Assembly: GCA_964485455.1 (NCBI GenBank)
Contig: CAZAJU010000042.1
Coordinates: 1 to 17,426 of the forward strand
Source: Tissierella_B sp964485455
Lineage (GTDB): Bacteria; Bacillota; Clostridia; Tissierellales; Tissierellaceae
DNA length: 17,426 nucleotides
Direction: 5' to 3'
Shown here: in pieces, positions 1 to 8,032 of the stretch
Numbering within the stretch: the first letter of the stretch is position 1
Layout of the letters: each line of letters opens with the position of its first letter
Notes under the pieces: generated by a model
What the model saw: the letters and a program-made list of their open reading frames with translations, nothing else
Told to the model about the DNA's origin: nothing
The model's database searches: none
Program-made: the position numbers and the translations under genes

Positions 1-84
1 AAAATAGGACTAAGGTCCTAAAAAATATAAAGGATTATTCAAAAGTATAGAAGGATTTATAAAAATGGTATAGAATAGTATCAT

Positions 85-110
85 AGTGGTATAAAGTGGG
101 GGAAAGTGGT
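85..110 (+). promoter_or_regulatory. MraZ operator: three phased AGTGG repeats
   Basis: Three direct repeats, AGTGGT at 85-90, AGTGGG at 95-100 and AGTGGT at 105-110, recur at exactly 10 bp, one helical turn, so all face the same side of the DNA. MraZ proteins are known to bind short G-rich repeats of this spacing upstream of their own gene and repress or activate the dcw operon. The array ends 26 bases before the mraZ start. A candidate -10 element (TAGAAT at 71-76, or TATAAA at 58-63) lies just upstream, but I see no convincing -35, so the exact promoter is unresolved. Repeats are seen directly; binding is inferred from the family. Confidence 0.8.
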
Positions 111-136
111 AAAATAATAAAAAGGCGGAGAGTTGT

Positions 137-568
137 ATGTTTATAGGTGAACATCAACATTCATTAGATGATAAAGGAAGACTTATAATACCATCTAAAT
201 TTAGAGAAGATTTAGGTGCTGAATTCGTTATGACTAAAGGTCTAGATAGCTGCCTTTTTGTTTATCCTAAAAATGAATGGTCAGTAATAGAGGACAAATT
301 GAAATCCCTTCCACTTACAAATAAAGATGCCCGTGCATTTGTCAGATTTTTCTTCTCAGGAGCCACAGAATGCGCTTTGGATAAGCAGGGAAGAGTTTTA
401 ATTCCAAATAATTTAAGAGAGCATTCAAAACTGGATAAGGATGCAGTTGTAATCGGTGTATCGACAAGAATTGAAATTTGGAGCAAGGAAGAATGGACTA
501 GCTATACTGAAGATGATAATTTAAGCTACGATGCCATAGCTGAAAAAATGGCTGAGCTTGGAATTTAA
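137..568 (+). CDS. mraZ: MraZ, transcriptional regulator of the dcw cluster
   Basis: This is a 143-residue DNA-binding protein of the AbrB/SpoVT superfamily, the usual first gene of the dcw cluster and the usual length. It carries two tandem SpoVT-AbrB half-domains, each with the family DxxxR signature: D11-R15 (DDKGR) followed by LIIP, and D82-R86 (DKQGR) followed by VLIP. MraZ assembles into a ring-shaped oligomer that contacts several operator repeats at once, and three such repeats lie directly upstream (85-110), so autoregulation is likely. The ATG is preceded by GGCGGAG at 124-130 with 6-base spacing. The stop is only 14 bases before rsmH, so the two are surely cotranscribed. Confidence 0.97.
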   Translation: MFIGEHQHSLDDKGRLIIPSKFREDLGAEFVMTKGLDSCLFVYPKNEWSVIEDKLKSLPLTNKDARAFVRFFFSGATECALDKQGRVLIPNNLREHSKLDKDAVVIGVSTRIEIWSKEEWTSYTEDDNLSYDAIAEKMAELGI

Positions 569-582
569 ATGGAGGAGATAAT

Positions 583-1515
583 ATGGAGTTTCATCACGTA
601 TCAGTACTCTTAAATGAAGTTATTGAGGGACTTAATATAAAGGACGATGGAATTTACGTGGATGGAACCCTTGGTGGAGCAGGGCATTCACTGGAAATAG
701 TTAAAAGAATTAAAAGTGGTAAGCTAGTGGGAATTGACCAGGATTTAAATGCATTAAATAAAGCAAGTGAAGTATTAGCAGATTACAAGGATAAAATTCA
801 TCTTATACATAGTAATTATGAAAATATAGATAGAGTAGTTAAAGAACTAGGGATTTTTAAAGTAGACGGAATACTATTGGATTTAGGGGTTTCATCACAC
901 CAACTGGATGAAGAATCAAGAGGATTTTCTCATAATAAAGACGCCCCACTAGATATGAGAATGGATAGTAGCGGAAGCTTAACGGCCTGGGATGTAGTCA
1001 ATAAGTATTCTCAAGATGAGCTGGAAAGAATAATCAAAGACTATGGGGAAGATCGATGGGCTAAGAGAATAGCAGAATTCATTGTAAGTGAAAGAAATGA
1101 AAAGCCAATAGAAACAACACTAGAGTTAGTGACAGTTATTAAGAAAGCTATACCTAAAGCTGTTAGGATGGAAGGACATCATCCTGCTAAGAAGACATTT
1201 CAAGCTATAAGAATCGAAGTAAATAGGGAGTTGGAAGTATTAAGTAACTCCATAAAAAAAATGGTTGATTTATTAAATCCAGGTGGTCGATTAGCAATAA
1301 TTACATTTCATTCACTTGAAGATAGAATTGTCAAAGAAGCATTTAAGGAATTATTTAAGGATTGTATTTGTCCACCTGAGTATCCTAAGTGTATATGTGA
1401 TAAGAAAAGGGAGATTAAAATAATTACTAGAAAACCAATAGTACCTGGCTTGAAGGAGTTAGAAATCAACCCAAGATCAAGGTCGGCAAAGCTTCGTATA
1501 GCAGAGAAACTTTAG
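583..1515 (+). CDS. rsmH: 16S rRNA (cytosine-1402-N4)-methyltransferase RsmH
   Basis: RsmH (MraW) uses S-adenosylmethionine to methylate N4 of C1402 in the ribosomal P-site region of 16S rRNA; it acts in the cytoplasm. At 310 residues it has normal length. Visible signatures are the SAM-binding loop DGTLGGAGHS (27-36), the DLGVSSHQLD motif (100-109), HPAKKTFQAIRI (200-211), TFHSLEDR (241-248) and the C-terminal PRSRSAKLR block (297-305). A cysteine cluster, C261-x-C263 and C270-x-C272, is typical of Gram-positive members and might bind a metal. The ATG follows GGAGGAG at 571-577 with 5-base spacing. Its link to cell division is only positional; the partner that adds the 2'-O-methyl at the same base, RsmI, is not in this window. 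Confidence 0.97.
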   Translation: MEFHHVSVLLNEVIEGLNIKDDGIYVDGTLGGAGHSLEIVKRIKSGKLVGIDQDLNALNKASEVLADYKDKIHLIHSNYENIDRVVKELGIFKVDGILLDLGVSSHQLDEESRGFSHNKDAPLDMRMDSSGSLTAWDVVNKYSQDELERIIKDYGEDRWAKRIAEFIVSERNEKPIETTLELVTVIKKAIPKAVRMEGHHPAKKTFQAIRIEVNRELEVLSNSIKKMVDLLNPGGRLAIITFHSLEDRIVKEAFKELFKDCICPPEYPKCICDKKREIKIITRKPIVPGLKELEINPRSRSAKLRIAEKL

Positions 1516-1542
1516 GTATAAAAACATAAGGGGGAGAATAAA

Positions 1543-1965
1543 TTGTTAGTAGCAAAAGCTGAATATAGTTATTATCCTGAACCGATAGAAAAGATAAATC
1601 CAAAAAAACAACAAATCAAAGTAAAGAAAAAGAATGCACTAAATAAAAGAATGTATTTTGCTACTGCAATTATTTTATTTGCTACAAATTTGTTTATACT
1701 CTCTGGTTATGCTAAAATAACTGAGACAAGATTAGAGATAACTAGAATGGAAAAAGAAGTAGTTGAATTAGAGAAAATAAAAGCTAATTTAGAAGGAGAT
1801 TTGGAAAGCAGTAAAAGTACTACTAAAATTAGTGAAGAAGCTATAAATAACCTAGGCATGACCTATCCAGTGGAAGGACAGATAGTATATATTTCTGTAG
1901 ATGATACGGAAATGGAGGTTGCCACAGGTGGTTTTACTGATGTTTTAAAGGGCGTATTTAAATAG
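1543..1965 (+). CDS. ftsL: FtsL-type septum protein
   Basis: This small bitopic membrane protein (140 residues) fits FtsL by position, between rsmH and the PBP gene, and by architecture. It has a basic cytoplasmic N-terminus (1-36, many Lys), one membrane segment (about 37-57) and a predicted extracytoplasmic coiled coil (about 58-92). The C-terminal NLGMTYP...QIVYI stretch (103-117) resembles the end of other FtsL proteins. FtsL forms a trimer with FtsB/DivIC and FtsQ/DivIB that activates the septal synthase FtsW-PBP. Sequence conservation in this family is very low, so the call rests on structure and synteny. The start is TTG, chosen because AAGGGGGAG at 1528-1536 sits 6 bases upstream; no good ATG alternative exists before the membrane segment. 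Confidence 0.82.
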   Translation: MLVAKAEYSYYPEPIEKINPKKQQIKVKKKNALNKRMYFATAIILFATNLFILSGYAKITETRLEITRMEKEVVELEKIKANLEGDLESSKSTTKISEEAINNLGMTYPVEGQIVYISVDDTEMEVATGGFTDVLKGVFK

Positions 1966-1973
1966 GGCAGCTG

Positions 1974-1980
1974 AGGGGGG
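1974..1980 (+). promoter_or_regulatory. Ribosome binding site that decides the PBP start
   Basis: AGGGGGG directly abuts a TTG codon at 1981 and lies 6 bases before a second in-frame TTG at 1987. Zero spacing cannot work for initiation, so the second TTG is the better start. Confidence 0.65.
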
Positions 1981-1986
1981 TTGATT

Positions 1987-4140
1987 TTGCAGCATCCTAA
2001 AAAAATTACTAAAAAACGACTTAGAATAATTCTAGGCGTAGTATCAACTATTGTACTACTACTAGGAATCAGGTTATTTTACTTACAGGTTTTCAAAAAT
2101 GAAGAGTTGAAAAAAGGAGCCTTAGAGCAATGGACTAAGGGGATAAGTATAAAATCCAACAGGGGGATTATATATGACAGAAAGGGCAAGAAACTTGCAG
2201 TTAGTGTAACAGCATATACTGTATGGGCAACACCTGCTGACATTAAAAACCCTGAAGAGACATCGAATGCCCTTGCTGAAGTGCTTAAAATGGAAAAGGA
2301 AGAAGTGCTGAAAAAGCTTACAAAAAAAACTAGTACGGAAAAGATAAAACAGTGGATTACTAGAGATGAAGCACTTGAATTGAGAAAGCTTAATCTTAGA
2401 GGAATTACAGTGGTTGATGAGAGTAAGCGATATTATCCATATGGGAATTTTGCATCCTACATACTTGGTTTTACTGATATCGATAACAACGGTCTTTATG
2501 GAGTGGAGAAAACATATGATAAGTATCTATCCGGCATACCTGGAAAATGGGTTAAAACTACAGATGCTGCTAATAGGCAAATGCCATATGATGGGGAGAA
2601 AATATATGATTCTACAGACGGTTTATCTGTAGTACTGACAATAGATGAAACCATACAACACTTTGCTGAGAAGGCAGCTTCAAAAGCCTTGATAGATACC
2701 CAAGCAAAAAATGTTGCTATTATTGTTATGGATCCTTTTACAGGTGATATACTTGCTATGGCAAACAAGCCAGATTATAATCCAAACTCACCAAGAGAGC
2801 CTTTAGATGAATCAACAAAAGCTCAGTGGGCGGAGCTACCTGTAGAAGAGGTTCAAGAGAAATGGTACGATATGTGGAGAAACTTCACTATTAATGATAT
2901 ATACGAACCTGGTTCTACTTTTAAGGTGGTGACAGCTGCCGCAGCACTTGAAGAAAATAGGGCTAACCTAAGCACCCATTATTTTTGCGATGGATTTGTA
3001 AGGGATATTAAGGGTGTGGTTCTGAAATGTGCAAGCTGGTATGACCCCCACGGAGACCAAGATTTTTCTGAAGCTTTTGCTAACTCTTGTAACGTTGCTT
3101 TTGTAAATATGGGCAGGCAGGTAGGCAAGGAAAAAATGTATGAATATATTAAAGCATTCGGCTTTGGTGAAAATACAGGGATTGATTTATTAGGTGAATC
3201 TCCTGGAATTATTCCTTCTGGGCCGGAGGTTATAAAGGAAGTAAACCTTGCTACACTTTCATATGGTCATGGAATTGCCGTTACACCTATTCAGATGGTA
3301 AATGCTTTCTCAACTATTGCAAATGGTGGTAATCTTATGAAACCAAGGTTGGTTAAGGAACTTATAGACTATGAAGGAAATGTAGTTGAAAGTTTCGCTC
3401 CAGAGGTAAGGAGGAAGGTATTATCAGAGGATACTTCTAATAAGTTATTAAAGCTTTTAGAAGGTGTAGTAAAGGATGGTACAGGAAGACGTGCATATAT
3501 TCCAGGTTTTAGAGTAGGTGGAAAATCTGGTACTGCAATGAAGATAATAGATGGTAGATATGTTGATGGAAAGTATATCTCATCCTTTGGTATAGTTGCG
3601 CCATCAGATGATCCAAAGATTGCAGCACTCATAATAATAGATGAACCTGTTGGCGTTTATTATGGGGGAACAATAGGGGGACCTGTGGCTAATAGTCTAG
3701 TTTCGGATACCTTAAATTACTTGGAAGTTTCCAAAGTATTTACTGAAGATGAATTAAAATCAATTGATGAAAAGGTAGTAATACCTGATTTAAGAAATAT
3801 GAAGATTGGAGAAGCTGGAAAGACCCTAACCAATTTGGGCTTGAAATATACAACTGAATATTTGGAAATAACGACTGAATCGATTATTAAAGACCAATTC
3901 CCATTACCAGGTACAGAAGTTATAAAGGGGTCCATAGTTGACTTGTATCTTAACCTAAAGCCTAAAACTATAACTATGCCAGATATGCTTGGTAAAACTA
4001 AGGAAGAGGTAATAAACGCTCTTGATAAATTAAACCTACAATATACATTAAATGGCTCTGGAAAGGCAATTAGCCAATCTCCTAACGCAGGAGAGGAAAT
4101 AAGCGAGAATATTACTATAGTGATTGATTTTTCAGACTAA
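1987..4140 (+). CDS. spoVD: SpoVD/PBP2-type class B penicillin-binding protein with two PASTA domains
   Basis: This is a membrane-anchored D,D-transpeptidase that crosslinks peptidoglycan with a SEDS partner. It has 717 residues from the TTG at 1987. In that numbering it has one membrane segment (about 11-33), a PBP dimerisation domain (about 50-205) and a transpeptidase domain (about 235-575) with the three catalytic motifs S310-TF-K313, S367-C-N369 and K513-SGTA. Two PASTA domains end it (about 597-656 and 663-716). Class B PBPs of B. subtilis with PASTA domains are PbpB (division) and SpoVD (spore cortex), encoded side by side; here a single gene occupies the site. The SCN motif and a second cysteine at 348 favour SpoVD, but it may also serve vegetative division. 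The alternative TTG at 1981 adds two residues. Confidence 0.88.
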   Translation: MQHPKKITKKRLRIILGVVSTIVLLLGIRLFYLQVFKNEELKKGALEQWTKGISIKSNRGIIYDRKGKKLAVSVTAYTVWATPADIKNPEETSNALAEVLKMEKEEVLKKLTKKTSTEKIKQWITRDEALELRKLNLRGITVVDESKRYYPYGNFASYILGFTDIDNNGLYGVEKTYDKYLSGIPGKWVKTTDAANRQMPYDGEKIYDSTDGLSVVLTIDETIQHFAEKAASKALIDTQAKNVAIIVMDPFTGDILAMANKPDYNPNSPREPLDESTKAQWAELPVEEVQEKWYDMWRNFTINDIYEPGSTFKVVTAAAALEENRANLSTHYFCDGFVRDIKGVVLKCASWYDPHGDQDFSEAFANSCNVAFVNMGRQVGKEKMYEYIKAFGFGENTGIDLLGESPGIIPSGPEVIKEVNLATLSYGHGIAVTPIQMVNAFSTIANGGNLMKPRLVKELIDYEGNVVESFAPEVRRKVLSEDTSNKLLKLLEGVVKDGTGRRAYIPGFRVGGKSGTAMKIIDGRYVDGKYISSFGIVAPSDDPKIAALIIIDEPVGVYYGGTIGGPVANSLVSDTLNYLEVSKVFTEDELKSIDEKVVIPDLRNMKIGEAGKTLTNLGLKYTTEYLEITTESIIKDQFPLPGTEVIKGSIVDLYLNLKPKTITMPDMLGKTKEEVINALDKLNLQYTLNGSGKAISQSPNAGEEISENITIVIDFSD

Positions 4141-4156
4141 TTATATTAACTTCCGA

Positions 4157-4190
4157 TAATTAAAGGCGACTTATTAGTTGCCTTTAATTA
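4157..4190 (+). other. Strong inverted repeat between spoVD and murE
   Basis: TAATTAAAGGC at 4157-4167 pairs perfectly with GCCTTTAATTA at 4180-4190. Four further pairs inside (one G-T wobble) leave a four-base TATT loop, giving about 15 base pairs. No T-run follows on either strand, so it is not a clear intrinsic terminator. It is the only sizeable gap (56 bases) before murE; it could be an attenuator, a processing site or an mRNA-stabilising element. Confidence 0.6.
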
Positions 4191-4202
4191 ATTAGTATGA
4201 TT

Positions 4203-4210
4203 GGGGGGAG
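4203..4210 (+). promoter_or_regulatory. Ribosome binding site of murE
   Basis: GGGGGGAG lies 4 bases before the ATG at 4215. It sits inside the reading frame that would begin at an upstream ATG (4197), which has no such site, so 4215 is the real start. Confidence 0.75.
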
Positions 4211-4214
4211 TGTT

Positions 4215-5654
4215 ATGATTCTTAGAGAACTTATTGAAGGATATAGGGTGTTAGGGATTTCTGGAAGTCTTAACATAGAAATATTGGGAATTGAAGACGA
4301 TTCAAGAAAGGTAAATGAAAAATTTCTCTTTATAGCAAAAAAAGGTTTCATAAACAATGGTCACAAATACATTAAGGAAGCTTTAGATAAGGGTGCAATA
4401 GCCATAGTTCTTAGTGAGGAAATTGAATTAATAAGCGGTGCTACCTTTATATGGGTTGAGGATTCCTATGATGTTATAGGATATTTGGCATCTAGATTCT
4501 ATGATTTTCCACAAAATAAACTTAAGCTAATAGGTATAACAGGTACCAATGGAAAGACATCTACCACCTATTTTATTAGGAGTATATTGGAGAACTCAGG
4601 AGTTAGTACAGGAATTATAGGGACCACTGGGGCACTTATGGATGGAAGGCAAGAAGATTTAAGCAACACTACTCCTGAGCCTTTAGAGCTTATCAGAAAA
4701 CTTAAATCTATGGTAGATAAAAAAATATCTACATGTGTTATGGAGGTATCCTCACATGCCCTCTCTCTAAGAAGGGTAGATTATATAGAATTTGATATAG
4801 GAATATTTACAAATCTTACTAAGGACCATTTGGATTATCATGAAACCATGGAAGAATATTTTAAGAGCAAGTTAAAATTATTTGATAAAACCCATGGATT
4901 CAATATTATTAATATTGATGATGAATATGGAAGGCAAATAATCGATATAACTTCAAAAATAACCTATGGAATCGATAGTAAAGCTGATGTTTTTGCAACA
5001 GAAATAATATATTTTATTGATGGTGTAAAATTTTTATTAAACTATAAAGATGAATATGTGGCTATTAACTTGCGTGTACCGGGGAGGTTTAGTATTTACA
5101 ATGCTTTGGCAGCTGCAAGTTGTGGTATTGCATTGAACGTAGAATTGGATATAATAAAGAAGGGTCTTGAATCAATAGATGGTGTGGAAGGTAGATTTGA
5201 AGTTGTCCCAATACATAAGGATTTTACGGTAATAATTGATTTTGCCCATACTGCAGATGGCTTAGAAAATGTACTTCAAGTATTGGATCAGTTTGCAGAG
5301 AAAAGAAAAATAGTCGTCTTTGGTGCTGGAGGAAATAGGGACAGAAGCAAAAGACCTGAGATGGGTGAGGCTGTAGGTAATCATGCTGATCTTGCTATTA
5401 TAACCTCAGATAACCCAAGGATGGAGGATCCAAATCTTATAATTCAAGATATATTAGAAGGAATCAAGAAGACTAATGTAGAATATAAGACCATAGTTGA
5501 TAGAAAAGATGCAATTGAATATGCTCTTTCTATAGCTAAACCAAAGGACATTATATTGTTGGCTGGTAAAGGTCATGAACGATATATAATAAAAGGAACT
5601 AAGAAATACCCCTTTGATGAAAGAAAGGTAGTCTTAGATTATCTAAGGGATTAA
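4215..5654 (+). CDS. murE: UDP-MurNAc-tripeptide synthetase MurE, meso-diaminopimelate type
   Basis: MurE is a cytoplasmic ATP-dependent ligase that adds the third amino acid to UDP-MurNAc-L-Ala-D-Glu. The 479-residue protein shows the three Mur-ligase domains: the N-terminal nucleotide-substrate domain (about 1-100), the central ATPase domain with the P-loop GITGTNGKT (107-115) and the lysine-rich YFKSKLKLF segment (215-223) carrying the probable carbamylated lysine, and the C-terminal domain from GRFEVV (326-331). DNPR at 399-402 is the motif that selects meso-diaminopimelate; lysine-adding enzymes differ there. The closing GKGHE (451-455) is also typical. It is followed 22 bases later by mraY; murF, which commonly intervenes, is absent. 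Confidence 0.96.
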   Translation: MILRELIEGYRVLGISGSLNIEILGIEDDSRKVNEKFLFIAKKGFINNGHKYIKEALDKGAIAIVLSEEIELISGATFIWVEDSYDVIGYLASRFYDFPQNKLKLIGITGTNGKTSTTYFIRSILENSGVSTGIIGTTGALMDGRQEDLSNTTPEPLELIRKLKSMVDKKISTCVMEVSSHALSLRRVDYIEFDIGIFTNLTKDHLDYHETMEEYFKSKLKLFDKTHGFNIINIDDEYGRQIIDITSKITYGIDSKADVFATEIIYFIDGVKFLLNYKDEYVAINLRVPGRFSIYNALAAASCGIALNVELDIIKKGLESIDGVEGRFEVVPIHKDFTVIIDFAHTADGLENVLQVLDQFAEKRKIVVFGAGGNRDRSKRPEMGEAVGNHADLAIITSDNPRMEDPNLIIQDILEGIKKTNVEYKTIVDRKDAIEYALSIAKPKDIILLAGKGHERYIIKGTKKYPFDERKVVLDYLRD

Positions 5655-5676
5655 AGAACTTGAGAGGAGAAGTTAA

Positions 5677-6651
5677 ATGGATTATTTTCATATAGTAAGA
5701 GCAATAGCAATATCATTTATTATAAGCCTTATATTAGGACCAATAATAATACCAATGCTTAAAAAGTTCAAGATAGGACAGAGTATAAGAGAAGATGGAC
5801 CTCAATCTCATCTTTCTAAATCGGGAACCCCAACTATGGGTGGAATTATAATATTTACATCTTTGATTATTACAGTTTTTACCTCTGGACAAAGGATATT
5901 GACAAGAGATGTAATTCTTCTTACGGTTACTACACTAGGTTTTGGACTTATTGGATTTTTAGATGATTATATCAAGATAGTTAAACAAAGGAATCTAGGA
6001 CTTAGAGCCTATCAAAAGTTTTTAGCGCAGGTTTTATTGGCTGTTATTTTGGCTGTGTATCAATCTAAGACCTCTGCCTTTGAAACAAAAATAATTATTC
6101 CATTTCTAAAAAATCAATATCTTGATTTAGGAGCATTTTATATACCTTTCATAGTATTTGTAGTAGTAGGAACAGTAAATAGTGTAAATCTTACTGATGG
6201 ACTTGATGGTCTTGCATCTGGAGTGTCTATTATAGTGTTAGCATTTTTCAGCATTGTTGGTATGAGCTGGGGCATGGAAAGTCTCCCTATTACAGTTTTT
6301 TCTTCAGCATTGGCTGGAGCATGTCTAGGATTTCTTATATTTAATGCACACCCTGCCAAGGTATTTATGGGTGATACTGGTTCCCTTGGATTAGGAGGCG
6401 CCATAGCAGCAATAGCTATATTGATGAAACTTCCTCTAATACTGCCATTAGTTGGAGGTATATTTATAGTTGAAACTCTATCAGTAATTATTCAAGTAGC
6501 CTCCTTTAAATTAACGGGAAAAAGAGTTTTTTTAATGGCTCCATTACACCATCATTTTGAGCATAAAGGCTGGAAGGAGACCAAGGTAGTGGGCGTATTT
6601 TGGTCTGTAACAGTAATACTTTGCATTGTAGGGATATTGAGTTTAATTTAG
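5677..6651 (+). CDS. mraY: Phospho-N-acetylmuramoyl-pentapeptide transferase MraY
   Basis: MraY is an integral membrane enzyme that transfers phospho-MurNAc-pentapeptide to undecaprenyl phosphate to make lipid I. The 324-residue protein has about ten hydrophobic segments and all the family landmarks: the GTPTMGG loop (50-56), the aspartate pair D96-D97 (LDDYIK), NLTDGLDGLA (171-180), HPAKVFMGDTGS (225-236) and the MAPLHHHFE loop (287-295) that lines the active site. These aspartates coordinate magnesium and the substrate in characterised members. AGAGGAGA at 5663-5670 gives 6-base spacing to the ATG. The product feeds MurG, encoded three genes later. Confidence 0.97.
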   Translation: MDYFHIVRAIAISFIISLILGPIIIPMLKKFKIGQSIREDGPQSHLSKSGTPTMGGIIIFTSLIITVFTSGQRILTRDVILLTVTTLGFGLIGFLDDYIKIVKQRNLGLRAYQKFLAQVLLAVILAVYQSKTSAFETKIIIPFLKNQYLDLGAFYIPFIVFVVVGTVNSVNLTDGLDGLASGVSIIVLAFFSIVGMSWGMESLPITVFSSALAGACLGFLIFNAHPAKVFMGDTGSLGLGGAIAAIAILMKLPLILPLVGGIFIVETLSVIIQVASFKLTGKRVFLMAPLHHHFEHKGWKETKVVGVFWSVTVILCIVGILSLI

Positions 6652-6669
6652 CAAAGGACAGTGGTTCTA

Positions 6670-8028
6670 ATGTATTTGAAAAATAAAAGAGTTCTAATTT
6701 TGGGATTGGGAGTTACTGGGATATCTGCTATTAAGGCTGTACACAGTCAAGAAGCTTATGTAGTAGTTTCAGATTCCAAAGAAGAAGAAAAACTTAAGGA
6801 TATTTTAGAAGAAGTTAAAGATATACCTATGGAAATGCATTTAGGTTGTAATGATATGGATCTAGTAGGTATAGACTTAATTGTGAAAAGTCCTGGAATA
6901 CCTCCTTACGTTCCTATTGTTAAAAAAGCTGTTGAAAATAATATTGAGGTTATTACAGATATTGAGTTGGCCTATAGATTATCTAAGTTTAGAAACTTTG
7001 TAGCAATAACTGGAACTAATGGGAAGACTACATGCACTACTCTAATGGGCGAGATTTTTAAGACCGCTGGGATAAATGCATATATAGTTGGAAATATAGG
7101 TACAGGGATACTGGATAAGATTGGGGATGAAAAAGAGAAAGATATATTTACAATTGAATGTAGTAGCTTTCAACTAGAGCATATAAGTACATTTAGACCA
7201 AGAGTTGGTCTTATTACAAATATTACACCTGACCATTTAGATTGGCATGGTAATTGGGAGAATTATGTAAGTGCTAAGTTTAATATTTTTAAAAATCAAA
7301 ACAAGAATGATTTTATAGTATTAAACTTTGATGATCCTACACTAAGAAAGCTAGAAGATACTATAAAACCTAAGATTATTTGGTTTAGCATAAAGGAAGA
7401 GCTATCCCATGGAATCTTCATTAAGGATGGATATATCATAATAAGTAGTGAGCTAGAAACCATAAATTTAATGCCATATTCTGAACTTAAAATTCTTGGA
7501 AAGCATAATATTGAGAATGCATTAGGATGTATAGGTATAGCTTTAGCGATGGGTTTGGATTATAAAATTATTCGTAAAGTGCTATCCTATTTTAGAGGAG
7601 TCGAACATAGAATTGAGTTTGTAGCTGAAAAGAAGGGTATTACATTTTATAATGATTCTAAGGGAACCAACAGTGATGCCAGTATAAAAGCTATAGAGGC
7701 AGTAAATTCACCTATAATATTAATAGCTGGGGGCTATGACAAGGGTTCTTCTTTTGATGAATTTGTAAAATCCTTCAAGGATAAAGTAAAGATTCTAATA
7801 TTATTAGGGCAGACTAAAGAAAAGATTAGAAAGGCTGCTTTAAGCAATGGATTTGAAAACATTTATGAAGTTGATAATATGAAAAATGCTGTAGAATTAT
7901 CATATAAGCTAGGAACACCAGGAGATAATGTTTTACTTTCTCCAAGTTGTGCAAGCTGGGATATGTATCAGTCATATGAGGTAAGGGGAAATGACTTTAA
8001 AGATGCTGTAAGGAATTTAATGGAGTGA
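6670..8028 (+). CDS. murD: UDP-MurNAc-L-alanine:D-glutamate ligase MurD
   Basis: MurD is a cytoplasmic ATP-dependent ligase that adds D-glutamate to UDP-MurNAc-L-Ala. The 452-residue product starts with a nucleotide-binding fold (GLGVTG, 11-16). The central ATPase domain carries the P-loop GTNGKT (115-120), and the C-terminal domain has HRIEFV (313-318), YNDSKGTN (327-334) and the LSPSCASWDMY stretch (423-433), all classic MurD features. I chose ATG 6670 because the product then begins MYLKNKRVLI as family members do. A GTG at 6661 would add three residues but lies only 2 bases after AAGGA (6654-6658), whereas 6670 is 11 bases away, so the ribosome site is not ideal for either. Four bases separate its stop from spoVE. 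Confidence 0.95.
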   Translation: MYLKNKRVLILGLGVTGISAIKAVHSQEAYVVVSDSKEEEKLKDILEEVKDIPMEMHLGCNDMDLVGIDLIVKSPGIPPYVPIVKKAVENNIEVITDIELAYRLSKFRNFVAITGTNGKTTCTTLMGEIFKTAGINAYIVGNIGTGILDKIGDEKEKDIFTIECSSFQLEHISTFRPRVGLITNITPDHLDWHGNWENYVSAKFNIFKNQNKNDFIVLNFDDPTLRKLEDTIKPKIIWFSIKEELSHGIFIKDGYIIISSELETINLMPYSELKILGKHNIENALGCIGIALAMGLDYKIIRKVLSYFRGVEHRIEFVAEKKGITFYNDSKGTNSDASIKAIEAVNSPIILIAGGYDKGSSFDEFVKSFKDKVKILILLGQTKEKIRKAALSNGFENIYEVDNMKNAVELSYKLGTPGDNVLLSPSCASWDMYQSYEVRGNDFKDAVRNLME

Positions 8029-8032
8029 TAGA

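Noticed and set aside
5..20. Small inverted repeat TAGGAC / GTCCTA at the left edge
   Set aside because: Only 6 bp with a four-base loop, followed by A's rather than T's on the + strand; no adjacent gene is visible to give it meaning.
4197..4214. Upstream ATG for murE
   Set aside because: No ribosome site precedes it, and the real site lies inside this extension. The product from 4215 matches the usual MurE N-terminus.
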